From NCBI GenBank assembly GCA_036897095.1, contig JAYMSP010000764.1, positions 1 through 41,873 on the forward strand: a stretch of 41,873 bases of DNA. Direction: 5' to 3'. Positions 1 to 10,527 of this stretch are shown here, piece after piece (within the stretch, counting starts at the first letter, position 1; each line of letters starts with the position of its first letter). This stretch comes from Plantago elongata. Its lineage: Eukaryota; Streptophyta; Magnoliopsida; Lamiales; Plantaginaceae. The notes beneath the pieces were generated by a model. That model made no database searches and was not told the origin of the DNA. It saw only the letters and a list, made by a program, of their open reading frames with translations. A program made the translations under genes and the position numbers.

Positions 1-76
1 CATTGCTTATTATATTTTGTATATATACCCTACATCATTCTATGAATAAACACGATTGATTATTCAATAGTCTTAC

Positions 77-1739
77 AGTTTCAAACATCTTGTAGGCTGC
101 AGCCTGACCTGCAGCAAATGCAGTCATGCAAGGAGTTGCCTGTCCCAGAGACCTGGAATACGAACAATTGATATATTTATCAGCCGCACAATATAACATG
201 GCGATAATGCAAATGCAAGAAAAGTGGAGAACTAACATGGAACCAGTAAACACTGCAACAATCACATTAATGACTTCACCACCCGTGTAACCCCTCTCCA
301 GAATCAACTTGACACCAAACCAAATTGCCAAACCATAACTGCCGAATATAATAAACATAACAGATCCACTACCCAATCCGCTAGCCCACCCTTCAGTGAC
401 ACCTGATTTATATGCGTCCACCAGGGACTTGTCGTAATCAGCCACTGCTTGTTTTTCTCCAGTGAAGGAGGCAACCTGGATGAAAACGAACAACAGATTG
501 TTTGTTATTCAAAAGGTTAAGAGTTAGTCTAGCTAGGAAGAGTACACAATTTCTGGTTGGAAGTCATGTATGAAGTATATGGTGGTCCACAAACTACGTA
601 CTGTTCTGATGGAACCAATTGTCTGTTCAACAACAACTGCAGCCTTAGCATATGCGGCTTGTCCACGGGATGCCGTCTTGGATAAGACTGAGGCCATGAG
701 TCCACCAGATATGACCATTAAAGGAAGAGATGACAACATGACAAGGGTAAGAAGGAAGCCATCCTGTAATGAATGCAATCACAAAACCTCCCAAAAACGT
801 TGCTACTAGTTGCATACACTTTCCAACCTACAAGCATTATTAAGACACAAACAGGCAAATCATGTGAGGGAATGAAAGAACATGCCTCCCGTAACTATGG
901 AGAGATTTTTTGTTCTCTTTTGGGTAATATTGTTTTATGTATGAGGCACACTACCATACCTTCTCACCCATGGCATCTTGAATTAGTACGGTGTCACCTG
1001 ACATTCTTCCAATGATTTCTCCTGTATTCGTTTCCTTATCGAAGAAAGCAACATCTTGCCGCAGAATAGTTTTCAAATAGAGATTCCTAATCCGAGCAGC
1101 CTGCCTTTCTCCGGTGATCACCCAACATGCTACCTCTGAGAGATATCAACAAAATTTCTTATATCAATACCACCACCAAAAGCTGCTTTGTTTTATTTCT
1201 GTAAAATAAATTTAACAGATAAATTTAACTAAAAACTTGTACTTACGAAGGAAGGCCGCCACACCACACCCAATTGCTAAATAAACAAACCTCAATGCTA
1301 CCTGCAATTTCATCCGGATAAAAGTCAATGGCAGCATGCAACAGAGGTCGAAAACTCAAAAATCATACATATGTTGGAATTAAGATAGGCTAAGTTCTTG
1401 AAAGGCAGTGTTGAAACAATAAGTACTAAATTAGTTGCGTACATTTGAAACAACTCTAAGAATATCTCCATTCGATTGGTTCTGGCCGAAAGAATCAACG
1501 AGTTCACCAAAAAGAATGGTCATAAGAGGCATGCAAAGGCCATTGCCAAGAGCACCAATGGTACCAACAATCATCAAAAGCTTGTCGGTAGAATCCGCAA
1601 AACTGAAGAGCCTGTAAAATGGCACAGAGTTTGTGACCTCATTCTTCTTCTCATCTTTGGCACTAGTTCCATTAACACCGGAACTATTACTCTCCATATT
1701 TTTCTTCCTGTAAGCCTGATCATCAAAACCATTTTCCAT
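77..1739 (-). CDS. ABC transporter B family, N-terminal part (ABCB4/11/21-like), frame-disrupted and truncated by window edge
   Basis: Full-size ABCB (P-glycoprotein type) exporter of the plasma membrane. The clade containing Arabidopsis ABCB4/ABCB21 moves auxin. Visible coding exons on the minus strand: 1443-1739, 1247-1301, 960-1135, 602-827, 237-475, 77-152. The next exon is off the left edge, so only the first transmembrane domain is present. The start is the ATG at 1739 (MENGFDDQ); an upstream in-frame TTG is not used. Family-typical stretches include [75 protein letters not shown] and GYTGGEV. Flanking phases require exon 602-827 to be a multiple of three, but it is 226 nt, so normal splicing gives a premature stop inside that exon. 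A 5'UTR intron (1746-1852) is suggested by an acceptor TTTAG just before the ATG and a GTAAG donor. This is either a real pseudogene or allele, or an assembly error. Family assignment is firm; the transported substrate is inferred. Confidence 0.9.
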
Positions 1740-1745
1740 TGTCAA

Positions 1746-1852
1746 CTAAACAAAAATTGTATTAATTTGATTATTTATAACAAATCTCTCCATCTAACTA
1801 ATTGAGAAACATGGAAAAGGAAGGTAGGCATTACAGAGAAAACAGAACTTAC
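1746..1852 (-). other. Predicted 5'UTR intron of the ABCB gene
   Basis: On the minus strand the bases just upstream of the ABCB start read as a good acceptor (TTTTTGTTTAG, then TTGACAATGG). About 110 nt further upstream is a consensus donor (AAAA followed by GTAAGTTC). No coding sequence lies between them. This is a prediction from splice consensus only. Confidence 0.5.
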
Positions 1853-1916
1853 TTTTGTTACAGTTGTAAGTTGTTGAAGGAGAAATGGTAAGGGAGACAA
1901 CTGTATGAACTCTCAG

Positions 1917-1949
<33 letters not shown>
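1917..1949. repeat. Compound microsatellite (TC)n(AC)n
   Basis: An uninterrupted TC run passes directly into a CA run. It lies between the predicted ABCB TATA element and the 5'UTR donor, so it would be transcribed as GU/GA repeats in the ABCB leader. Length is likely to vary between individuals. Confidence 0.9.
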
Positions 1950-2031
1950 GCCAATACCAAAATCTGGGATTCGAGTTGAGTCTAGTCGAATCGAGTTGAT
2001 TGATTGATCTCAAGTAGGTGATGTTGCTAAG

Positions 2032-2038
2032 TTATATA
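2032..2038 (-). promoter_or_regulatory. Possible TATA box of the ABCB gene
   Basis: TATATAA on the minus strand, about 290 bp upstream of the ATG. Allowing for the predicted 107-nt leader intron this is a reasonable core-promoter distance. The support is the motif and its position only. Confidence 0.4.
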
Positions 2039-3167
2039 CTAGTAGTACTATACTACAGTACTACTAATACTACCAACTTTCATGAATGAAAAGTCCAAGT
2101 TAAGAGAAGATTAAACTGAAAGGTGTTGTTCGTTGTTGATGATGGTGCCTCGCAGAATTTGAATTGTTGATTTTGTGCATGAATTGAGCCAGTCTAACAG
2201 ACAAAATGAATTTTCGTCCTTTTGAAGCTGGAAATCTGATTAATATAGGAATATAAGGTCGTAACTCCATTATTAGCTTCGGTATCTGAGCAAAGACTAG
2301 TCTAGATCACGATATCACGTGTTCAAGACCATTAATGTAATGTACTAAATACTAATAGTCGATCGTTACTATATAGTTTATTAATTTATTTTTCGTGTGG
2401 TTAAAATTTTGGAGGGGTATGCAGGGGCAGAACAAGGAGGGCGCATAAGGTACGTTCGCCCCAGTTAAAATTTAAAAAATAATTTTTTATATATTATATG
2501 TTCATTATTTAGAATTCCATTCTCACAAACCTCTAAAAAAAACTTTCATGTATATATGTAATCTTGCCCTATTGAAGTTCAAATAATGAGTCTGTCCTTG
2601 GAGGAAGGAAATTGTATTCCCCATCTTATGCACGCACCTCCACTTGCCTGGTGCCTTCCCCTCCCAAGATTTCATACTGGTGGTTTGTCACGAAACTTTA
2701 ATTTAAGAAAATTTGATCCAGATTATCGAAACCCACAACCGAAAACTCCCAAATTAAATCATATTTTTATTGAAGACTGAATTTCAAGACATTTATAATA
2801 TCTAAAATGTTTTTATGCTTTTGGTAAATAATAATCCATTCAAAAATATATAGTAGTATTACTAAATCCACTGATACAGTTCGAAAATTGGTTGGAGATA
2901 GTCAAACTTGAGCACAAAACTCAAAATGTACAACATATCAAAATCTTATTTCTCCTATGTTTACTTACTTACTCTCTAATGTTTGTATCTTAAATGACCA
3001 AAGATGTAACCTTTAGTATCCAGAAGGCAACATTGATGACTAGATAATGAATGAATTTCATTATCAAATGAATAAATTAGATATTAAACTTTCGTACATA
3101 CACTTTCATGTGAATGTATAGGATGTGATGAACATATAAACATGACTAGCGAGTAGCAGCAAGCATT

Positions 3168-4844
3168 TTACAGGCCTAGCCTGACAGGGACTCCAGTTTG
3201 TGGTATCCATCTTGCTCCATCCAAGAACGCGCCAGGAGTGTATCTTACAGCTTCTCCTCCTCTCAGAACTCTGAACTTGGAGAATGCCCTGTCTCTCCTG
3301 TTAGTTATGGCTCCTGGACCACGGTTTGCAAACTCGAACATTTCACAAGTCTTGTGATTGTTTTCACCCTGCCAGATCATATAACCTTCTGGGCGGATGA
3401 AATCTCCGAGCTCACTCTGCATGATCACGGTACGGGAATCCTTCTTCCAGGGCCTGCCAAGGTATGTTGGAACCTGGAACCTCACGGGGAACAAGAACCT
3501 GTCTGGAACAATCACGCAGTTCTGGAGTACCAAACCTGCGCTACTCCTCTCGATTTGTCTTCCATCGGCTGTCACGGTGTTTTGTTGACCGGGGCCTGGC
3601 CTCCTGACGATGATCTGGCTGTCCTGGATCACTGCATCGCCCATACCGAAGATGAAGTCTAGGGTACCGTAGATGTGGCAGTTTTTGTAGAATTGACGGT
3701 AAGCTTGGTAATACAAGGTGTCCTGGTTTCCCTCAAAGCTGCAATCGAACATTATGGTTCTATCAGCTTGGGAACGGAAAGCCACAGCTTGATGTCCTTC
3801 GACACCTGCCTCATTACGGAATGTCATTCCTTGTGCCATGAATCCGTCTCCCGCTGTTGCAAACGTGGCAGTATTCATCGTGGTAATGTGCATCTTTGCA
3901 TAGTTTTTCCTTCCGGTGACAATTGTCTTACCCATGCCATCTCCATACATGAACACATTGGGCTTTTTCTTGTCAACAATGACTTGTTCATCGTAAACAC
4001 CGGCCTTCACGTAGATAATGTACCTACCACGGTGATTCTTGGGGTACGCATTAAGGGCTTGATTGATAGTTCTGAACGGTCCTGCCTTGGAGACAACTGC
4101 ATTAGGCCTGATGTTAGATGCCCTCCATAACAGCCTACGGTCTGTAGCTCCGACCCAGTCAGGGAGACCATCAGAGTCTTCCTCTGTTCCCATCAAACGT
4201 CGAGAGCTAGACTTTCCAGCCTGGGGAATCTGGACAAATGCCTTGAGCAAGCTCTCAAGATCAGCCATAATGTTGACAGCATTGTGGGTGAGTTGAGTGG
4301 CATTGATCATCCCATCAGTAACGGGTTTTTTGTACTCTTCCTTCTCAAACTGCTCGATGCAGGAAGTCTGAAGGGCATAAACACCAGTCATCCAACTGAG
4401 AAGCTCGTGTGCTCGGTCCTCCAAGGAGTGCAATTCACTGTCTCCAACCATGGACAGAGAGGCCTGGAGAGTCTGGATGGAGTCGTCTAACAATTCCTTG
4501 CAGTTATCAACAGCTTGGCCATTGTACTGGTCAGATTTGTCCACTGCAACCTTTCCGGTGGCCTCTAACGATTTTTCCACCTCATTGAGAGTGGCTGATA
4601 CCACTGCGAGGATGTAATCCTTAACCGTGGCAGAGGAGTTCTTGGCAGCAGGTTCAAGTGTCCTAGCGCAAACGTCCTTGTAAGTCGTAGGCTCACAGAT
4701 AGTCGTGACCATCTTCATCGAGGCGCTTACACTGTTCTGTGATTCAGCAGTGTTGTTGTTGGTCTTGAGGACCACAACGACACCAGCAATCACTCCCACC
4801 ACCAGGAGGAGGGACACTAAGGACCCAACGATTTTGCCAAACAT
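3168..4844 (-). CDS. Pro-region pectin methylesterase (VANGUARD/VGDH-like)
   Basis: Secreted cell-wall enzyme that de-esterifies homogalacturonan to pectate and methanol. Single exon, 558 aa, starting at the ATG at 4844; three extra codons upstream begin with TTG and are not used. Residues 1-27 form a hydrophobic signal anchor. Residues about 45-205 are the PMEI-like pro-domain with its four cysteines (C50, C59, C115, C162). Two basic processing motifs, RRLM (215-218) and RRLL (236-239), precede the catalytic domain. Catalytic features: GVYDE (282-286), Q352 in HQAVAFR, Q374/D375 in NQDTLYY, D396 in DFIFG, and R464/W466 in LGRPW. All expected active-site residues are present. The entry to the catalytic domain reads VVSKAGPFRTI and lacks the usual DGSG-type turn. 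The closest remembered relatives (Arabidopsis VGD1/VGDH) act in pollen tubes; pollen expression here is inference. Confidence 0.95.
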   Translation of the reverse strand: MFGKIVGSLVSLLLVVGVIAGVVVVLKTNNNTAESQNSVSASMKMVTTICEPTTYKDVCARTLEPAAKNSSATVKDYILAVVSATLNEVEKSLEATGKVAVDKSDQYNGQAVDNCKELLDDSIQTLQASLSMVGDSELHSLEDRAHELLSWMTGVYALQTSCIEQFEKEEYKKPVTDGMINATQLTHNAVNIMADLESLLKAFVQIPQAGKSSSRRLMGTEEDSDGLPDWVGATDRRLLWRASNIRPNAVVSKAGPFRTINQALNAYPKNHRGRYIIYVKAGVYDEQVIVDKKKPNVFMYGDGMGKTIVTGRKNYAKMHITTMNTATFATAGDGFMAQGMTFRNEAGVEGHQAVAFRSQADRTIMFDCSFEGNQDTLYYQAYRQFYKNCHIYGTLDFIFGMGDAVIQDSQIIVRRPGPGQQNTVTADGRQIERSSAGLVLQNCVIVPDRFLFPVRFQVPTYLGRPWKKDSRTVIMQSELGDFIRPEGYMIWQGENNHKTCEMFEFANRGPGAITNRRDRAFSKFRVLRGGEAVRYTPGAFLDGARWIPQTGVPVRLGL

Positions 4845-4961
4845 TTTTTTCAACTAAATAGATACAAACTCTTTATTCTAAGATTTTCTCGCCTGCTTTG
4901 GCTCCAGACGAGAACTAAAAGAAAAAGAAAAAAGGATAAAACTAAACAAGAGGCTAGCTTC

Positions 4962-4973
4962 TTATATATATAT
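4962..4973 (-). promoter_or_regulatory. TATA box of the pectin methylesterase gene
   Basis: A TATATATATATAA-like run on the minus strand about 120 bp upstream of the PME start codon, the usual distance for a plant TATA element with a short leader. It is followed by an A-rich leader. Confidence 0.6.
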
Positions 4974-6099
4974 CCCTCTGGTTATTGATGAGAAGATAGG
5001 AGGAATTAGCATTGTATATATATGAGCAAGATGAGTTCCATTGATGGCCTGATGGATGGTTAAGCGAGATTTCAGGTTTGTTTTGTGGTTTGGAATGGAA
5101 CAGGCAAATAGCTGATGATGATTTACAGGCCACTAATACTCTCATCTATCAATATCATGGATCTATCCTAGGATCATAAAGCTTCTTCATGTTGATTCAG
5201 GCACTTACTTAATTGGTTAGTTTCCAACTCATTAATTAGTGATGCAGCATGGTTTCCGTTAATCAGATTGAGTTATAAGCATACACCCAATACTTACTAT
5301 TTTTAGCTTCACAGGATTATCCACAACTACTTTGTTCGGTGCAGTCAGGTTTTGTTTCATCCAATGGACAAAATTAAACTTTCTCATGGCAAACGTATGT
5401 GGATTACTTGGAAGCTAAATTATACTCCGTTCTACTTCCAGGTGATAGATGTTGCAATGACAATGACATAAACATGTGCGTTTCTCGGATATAATGAATA
5501 TGATTCACATAGAGTAGTCTAAAATTTTCGAATTTGTTGTAATTTAACTTCAAGTAACTATTAAAAATATAAAAAAGTCGGTATTATTGTTGCAGTAAAA
5601 GTTAATCTTACTAGTCACTATTACAGTAAAAGTTACAGTAAGTAAAATGATAATATGATATAATTGAAATACAATATTTAGGACTCACTCTGATTTTTCT
5701 CCGGAGCATGAGTAAGTATAAAAAAATAAAGTAAATGTAAAATGTAACGAGTCGATTTTGATCATTATTAAATTTTTTTATTATAATATTTTTTAGCTAC
5801 CCACTCAAAATTGAGTCGAACTTTCTCGAGATTAAACTCATATTGATCGATCTCGAATCGATATATGACCGAACTTATTCCCGAGGTGCTGGTTAACAAC
5901 TTTTGACACCCGAAAGAGATTGATGTTTTGGGCATTGAACGGCAAGGAAACGTGGAAGGTCTCCATCCATTAGCAATCCTTTATGATATCAAACAGTATG
6001 AATTGATCTTCGATCAATCGGAAAAGGATCTTTGTCGGTCTGTAACTCCTAATTAACGGCATACTATCAGACCGGCAAGTGAAGACAAATAATCGATCG
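4974..6099. other. Intergenic between divergent PME and J-protein genes
   Basis: Shared upstream region of two divergently transcribed genes. AT-rich, with no recognisable coding sequence. Around 5755-5885 there is a run of repeated GAGTCGA/TCGAACT/TCTCGA words, which resembles degenerate transposon-derived sequence often seen in plant intergenic DNA. No terminal repeats could be defined. Confidence 0.5.
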
Positions 6100-7366
6100 A
6101 TGAAGACGGATGAGGCGAGAATTTTGCTGGGAGTATCCCCAAATTTCACTCAATCTCAGCTTAAAGCTGCTTACAGGCTCAAAGTTTTGGAAACTCATCC
6201 TGATCGCTTCACCGGAACCCACCAAAAAGCTCTTGCTGAGTCCAAATTCAAGCTCGTATGTTGTTTCTTATCTCGACTTAATTTACGATTTGATTGTTTT
6301 ATTGGTTGTAATAGGAATATAAAATTTGCAGGTCTCTGAAGCCTACACTTTTCTCAACTCTGGTAATTTACTTGTTTTTTCTTAACGATATTTTACTGGT
6401 TGTTTGTGTGTTGGCCTGGTCTATATTTCTATCTCTTCAAGGCATGAATAACTCTTATACACAAACTCAAATTCTTCAACTGCAATTGTTAATCATGTAT
6501 AGTGAAGTGATGAATGATGATGATGTTATCTTAGTGTGTTCATTTAAGGCTTACGGATTGTTTGGAAGTCCGTTAACAAGTCAAGGGTCTGGGTTAGGGT
6601 ATTGTAAAGAATGGTGGTGGCTGGAGTTGATATCTATTGGAGAGAATTAAGCAACTGTGAAATGCTAGGTGTTATTTGGGAATGGGGCTTGCCAAAATGA
6701 GATGCTCTGCTAGAGTGGTTAAGAAACTTACCGATTTAGTAGGAGGATGAAAGGTATTTTTTGTTAGGATTAACTTTTGCTTCTTTGTGGTTTAGCTTTA
6801 GCTGAATCTAGGTATGTATGTATGTTGGTAGAAAGGAAAAAATCGAGTGTAATTGGGCATTGAGCGTATTAAGTTTGAACTAGCTGAATTATGCACTGCA
6901 ACGGCTCCAATCACCTTTGCTTACTTGCAGGTGCAAGGGAACAAACTGGCTACAGGACAGGAGGAGGTATCTGTGTTGTTTTGTGTTGTGCCTGCAATAT
7001 GTATCTAATTCTAAACATCAATTTCTGAATCACATAACAGTCATCTTACACAAAAATATTGGTCCGACTTTGTCATCATGAACCAGCTACATACTCGAGG
7101 GTTGTGAGAACTAGAGTTCCTAGATCACAGGGAGGAGGATACAGAAATTTGGGACTTGCTTCAGTTCCTTTCGTTTTCATCGTATTTGGTGCACTTACCC
7201 TTGGTGGATCAACTGCTGCCAGGTAATTAATAACCCTGACTCCCAGTAATATGGACTGTGGAGAAGAGTATATCTATCTTTAACAATGATTTTGTTTCTG
7301 CATCACCTCAGGGCTTATAGACGAGAACAGGAGTCACATCCCTCTTTCAACCCCTTTCTTCCCTGA
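6100..7366 (+). CDS. Small J-domain protein with C-terminal membrane segment
   Basis: Five exons: 6100-6255, 6332-6362, 6931-6966, 7087-7222, 7312-7366; the sum is 414 nt, giving 137 aa. The start is the ATG at 6100; an upstream in-frame GTG is ignored. Residues 1-62 form a minimal J-domain (EARILLGVS, then LKAAYRLKVLETHPDRF with HPD at 33-35, then FKLVSEAYTFLNSG), the part that stimulates Hsp70 ATPase. A glycine- and arginine-rich linker follows (about 64-95), then one hydrophobic helix (LGLASVPFVFIVFGALTLGG, about 96-115) and a short basic tail ending FNPFLP. The layout predicts a tail-anchored J-protein with the J-domain in the cytosol, but the organelle cannot be told. It matches, from memory, the small Arabidopsis J-protein at At3g62190, which has the same neighbours. 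The acceptor of exon 4 (CCAG at 7083-7086) was chosen because the earlier AG at 7039-7040 gives a stop. Confidence 0.85.
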
Positions 7367-8318
7367 GATTGTTCGGATTTAAAAAGGCATGCACCGTGCA
7401 GCACCTTGGCTTTTCAGGATAGGATTTATGAATACAAATGTGTATGTATAGCAGTAAATCGAACTCTAATGTTATACAATTTGTTGCTATAAGATTAATA
7501 TTGTCCTTGGGTGCCTCGTACTTGGCCAGACTAGCAACTCTGTCTATACTAGGACTTGAAAAGTGAAAACCATTTTATGTTCATATTAAAAAAATTGATC
7601 ATTTAACATGATACTCATATACTATTCAGAAATACAATAGGAGCATGTAAAACTGCTCATTGCCGGAAAAAGACTACAAAAAACTTCTCATCATTAACTC
7701 AATGTTAACAATAAAAGTGAACCATTTGGAAGGTATGCGAAAAAATGAAATTCGCATCAGATCATTGTAACTTCAAAGTGACGAGCTCATATAAACTTTT
7801 ACATGGACCGCCAAGGTCATCATCCTTAACTACCGGCAAATTAATTATATTTGCCCAAAACCAACAGATCGCTTCCTTCGTGAGAATATAACCATGGCAT
7901 ACTCGAGAACAAATTTAGGCAGCCTGCAACTGGGGAAGAGAAATCACTGTCACCTCTCTCTCTCATTAAACAGTGAAGTCTGAGAATCCTCTGGTGTATA
8001 AGCCATTTTGTATCATAACTTCGTGCCCAAATGAGCAATAGAAGCAAACATAGACTCGCAGGGTACTGTAGTAAATAGGTACTCTTAACGGGATGGGGTA
8101 ATACAAAAGAAGTCGTGAGAAACAAATTTTCTCACAACATTAAGACCTTTATGTCCTAGCTTGACTTCTAGCTGATGCACCTTTGACCCAAAAATATCGG
8201 CCAGGGCAGTGAAAATTTTTAGATTTTTACAAGTAAACCTCATTTAGTAGGGTACTGTTTGTCAACAACCAACGTTAACAAAAAAAAATGAAAAGAAAGG
8301 ATACACCTGCTTTTCGAT
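7367..8318. other. Convergent 3' flanks of J-protein and NYN genes
   Basis: Tail-to-tail spacer expected to hold both 3'UTRs and poly(A) sites. No gene is recognised. The minus-strand open stretch 7841-8125 lacks an ATG start and similarity, and sits where the NYN 3'UTR should be. Confidence 0.6.
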
Positions 8319-10165
8319 TTACCACGGTTCATCTAAAGCTTCTGGCACAGTAATTGTCACTGGACGCCATCCATTGTGCCCATGCTTGATCCATTGCTTC
8401 TTCATGATTATGATATGCAATATTTGAAGAACTTCCCCCAAGGGAAATGCTTGCAGTTTTAGGCACGATTTTTTAAAAATTAAAGCTGCTTCATACCTAT
8501 GAACCCCATTCAAGTAACACCAATGATCAAACTCCCAGAGATTTACATACAAATAAATGAAAGCAATTCAATATACACCAGCAAAATATGATACCTGCTT
8601 TCTGATGCTACAATTGCAGCTCTTCCATCAGAGGAAGCTAGAAACACCTGAATAGCATCCCAGATAGTTCTTGGGTAGCGTCCAACCTTACCGCCAAGAG
8701 GATTTTCACATGGCCATAAATTCTCAGTCCTCCCAATATAAAAATCCATCTTACCGAAACGCTTCTTCACTATCATTTCTTGGTCCAGCGCACAACTCAG
8801 TGCCTTTCTAACATCTGTGTTACGCTGCTTTTGATCACCGTATCGAATACAATCAGTGATGTTTGATTCTGTAGGTGCAAGCTTCTCAGTTTTTAGAGTA
8901 TGTAAAGCTAGTAATACAACACCTATAAGGGCTTGGAAATATTCAGGAGTCTGAACTACTTGGCTTCCCCTGACGCCATTTCTAAAGACATTATTAGGTG
9001 CCACTGGGGCTGATGCAGAGCGAGGATATTGAAAAGGGCCAACGTTGTTATCGTTCACTAAAACAGAGCTGACCAACTGGCTAGGCTTATTGCTGCCTCT
9101 ATCTTCTGCAGTATGACTTTTGGGTTTAGTATGGCTAGATTTATCAACTTCTCCACTTCTGAAAACAAACCCTGGGTCATTCTGGGAAAAGTTGAGGTGA
9201 TTGGAGACAGGAAGCTTGCCAGCAGCTGGCTGCTCTACTGATGAAGCAGCAGAAACCTTGGGCCCATCTGATGTTGAAGGAATGGATAGTAAAGTATTAA
9301 ATTTTTGGAACATCACTTGATGTGGAAGATAAGGACGGGGCCGTATCGCCTCATTATTCGACTTCTCTGGAAGGTCATTCCTACTGCTTGACGATGAAGG
9401 ATCAAGATTTTCAGTAACCTTAAGTGGAGCAGAGCTAGTTGAAGCAACATCATTCGGGGTCTTAACATATAACTCGTGAGGAAGTTTCATAAGCTGTGTT
9501 GCAGGTTTTCTTTCTGTTTTCTGGGAGCAAGCCACATCTTCACTTTCTTCAAGTTTAGCAGGTAAACTCGCTACTCTCGTCATAGACTTTTTTGGAGTTG
9601 GCGGTTCTGAGCGGGATACATTCTTACCATCATCAGTATGCTTTGCAGGAGCAGGCTGAACTCTCAATGCAAGAGAACTAGAATTAACATTGCTAGGTTG
9701 ATTGTTATCATTGTAATTTTGCGGAGCAGCACCAACATCCTTCGACTGTTGAGCAGAAGTAGAGTCACATGTGAAAGGCAGTCCTCCATTGACAAGGCTC
9801 GTCCAGAGCCAGACGCTCTTGGCAGCCGCGAAAAGAGCAGCAGATGACTTGGCAGGTTGGGCAAGAAGAATATTGTATCTCCGCAACCGCAATTGATGTA
9901 GAGCATTCGAAAAATCCCTATCTCCGGATATAAGCAAGTAATTTGCCGGAGCAGGATTATCCACTGCCCAAAGTAGCATATCAACCAGTATCTTCTTGTC
10001 ACTTGCATCTTTGATGCCTGTCAACAATCATCCATCCATCACAAGTCACACACAGAAACCACTCATAGAAAACACACATAGAAGCAATAAATCAAACAGT
10101 TCCCCTAAAATGAAACCTAAATCCGAATCAATCGAAAGAACTACTCACGATCAATCAATTATATA

Positions 10166-10210
<45 letters not shown>

Positions 10211-10527
10211 CTAAGGAGTGATCGGAAATGGAGAAATGAAGTGGAATTACCGGCGGGTACGTGGTTGAGAGTGATACCGGTGCTGGAGAGAGCATGCTGG
10301 ATGGCGGAGGGAATGCCGTTGGTATCGCCATAAGCAAGGATGGAAATGGGGCCGCAGTAATTCATCTGAACGAGAGCGTGACTGATGTTTTTGGCAATGG
10401 TGTTAGCGTTGCAATTTCGAGGCACCTGACAATTCTCGATGTCCCACCATACCGACGTTTTCGCCGTCGAGTATTGCGGCTCTGCGACTGTTGCTGCCGC
10501 TAACTCCGCCGCTTGAGCCACCGCCAT
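8319..10527 (-). CDS. NYN-domain protein, putative endoribonuclease (MARF1/limkain-b1-like family)
   Basis: Three exons (10251-10527, 8595-10017, 8319-8496) total 1878 nt, giving 625 aa. The start is the ATG at 10527 (MAVAQAAELA); the longer upstream frame opens only with TTG. Residues about 22-150 form the NYN (PIN-like) nuclease fold: SVWWDIENCQVP (D29, E31), SILAYGDTN (D68), ASDKKILVDMLLWA (D99, D105), and YLLISGDRDFSNALHQL (D125, D127). The acidic residues expected to bind metal are all present. A long serine/proline-rich linker (about 175-430) is probably disordered. The C-terminus (about 440-625) has a conserved plant block with winged-helix (LOTUS-like) character, including YFQALIGVVLLALHTLK and PRTIWDAIQVFL. 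Plant relatives are often mislabelled 'endonuclease or glycosyl hydrolase'. An RNA substrate is inferred from the fold and none is known. Confidence 0.9.
10171..10206. repeat. (GA)18 microsatellite in intron 1 of the NYN gene
   Basis: Thirty-six bases of perfect GA dinucleotides on the plus strand, hence CT on the transcribed (minus) sense. It lies about 45 nt downstream of the intron 1 donor at 10249-10250, so the pre-mRNA carries a long CU tract near the 5' end of that intron. Confidence 0.97.

Larger units (their letters stand above)
1853..3167. other. Intergenic: ABCB leader and promoter, PME 3' flank
   Basis: No gene is recognised. Besides the microsatellite and TATA motif, the segment around 2416-2470 (GC-rich start with GGGGCAGA and GTTCGCCCC, followed by a long AT-rich run) has the look of an eroded transposon end, but no partner end or target duplication was found. 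The open stretch 2586-2780 on the plus strand has no recognisable protein similarity. Confidence 0.5.

Noticed and set aside
3198-4490. Several long plus-strand open frames opposite the pectin methylesterase
   Set aside because: They lie entirely antisense to a gene with intact catalytic motifs and show no protein family of their own; they are codon-bias shadows.
6372-6650. Open frame in the second intron of the J-protein gene
   Set aside because: It starts inside an intron with consensus splice sites and its translation has no recognisable domain.
7041-7086. Longer form of J-protein exon 4 starting at 7041
   Set aside because: In the phase set by exon 3 it meets a stop; the acceptor at 7085-7086 gives a continuous protein and a total divisible by three.
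10155-10250. Serine-leucine repeat protein tail on the minus strand
   Set aside because: It is translation of the CT microsatellite in NYN intron 1. Splicing at the 10249-10250 donor joins the NYN domain cleanly to the next exon.
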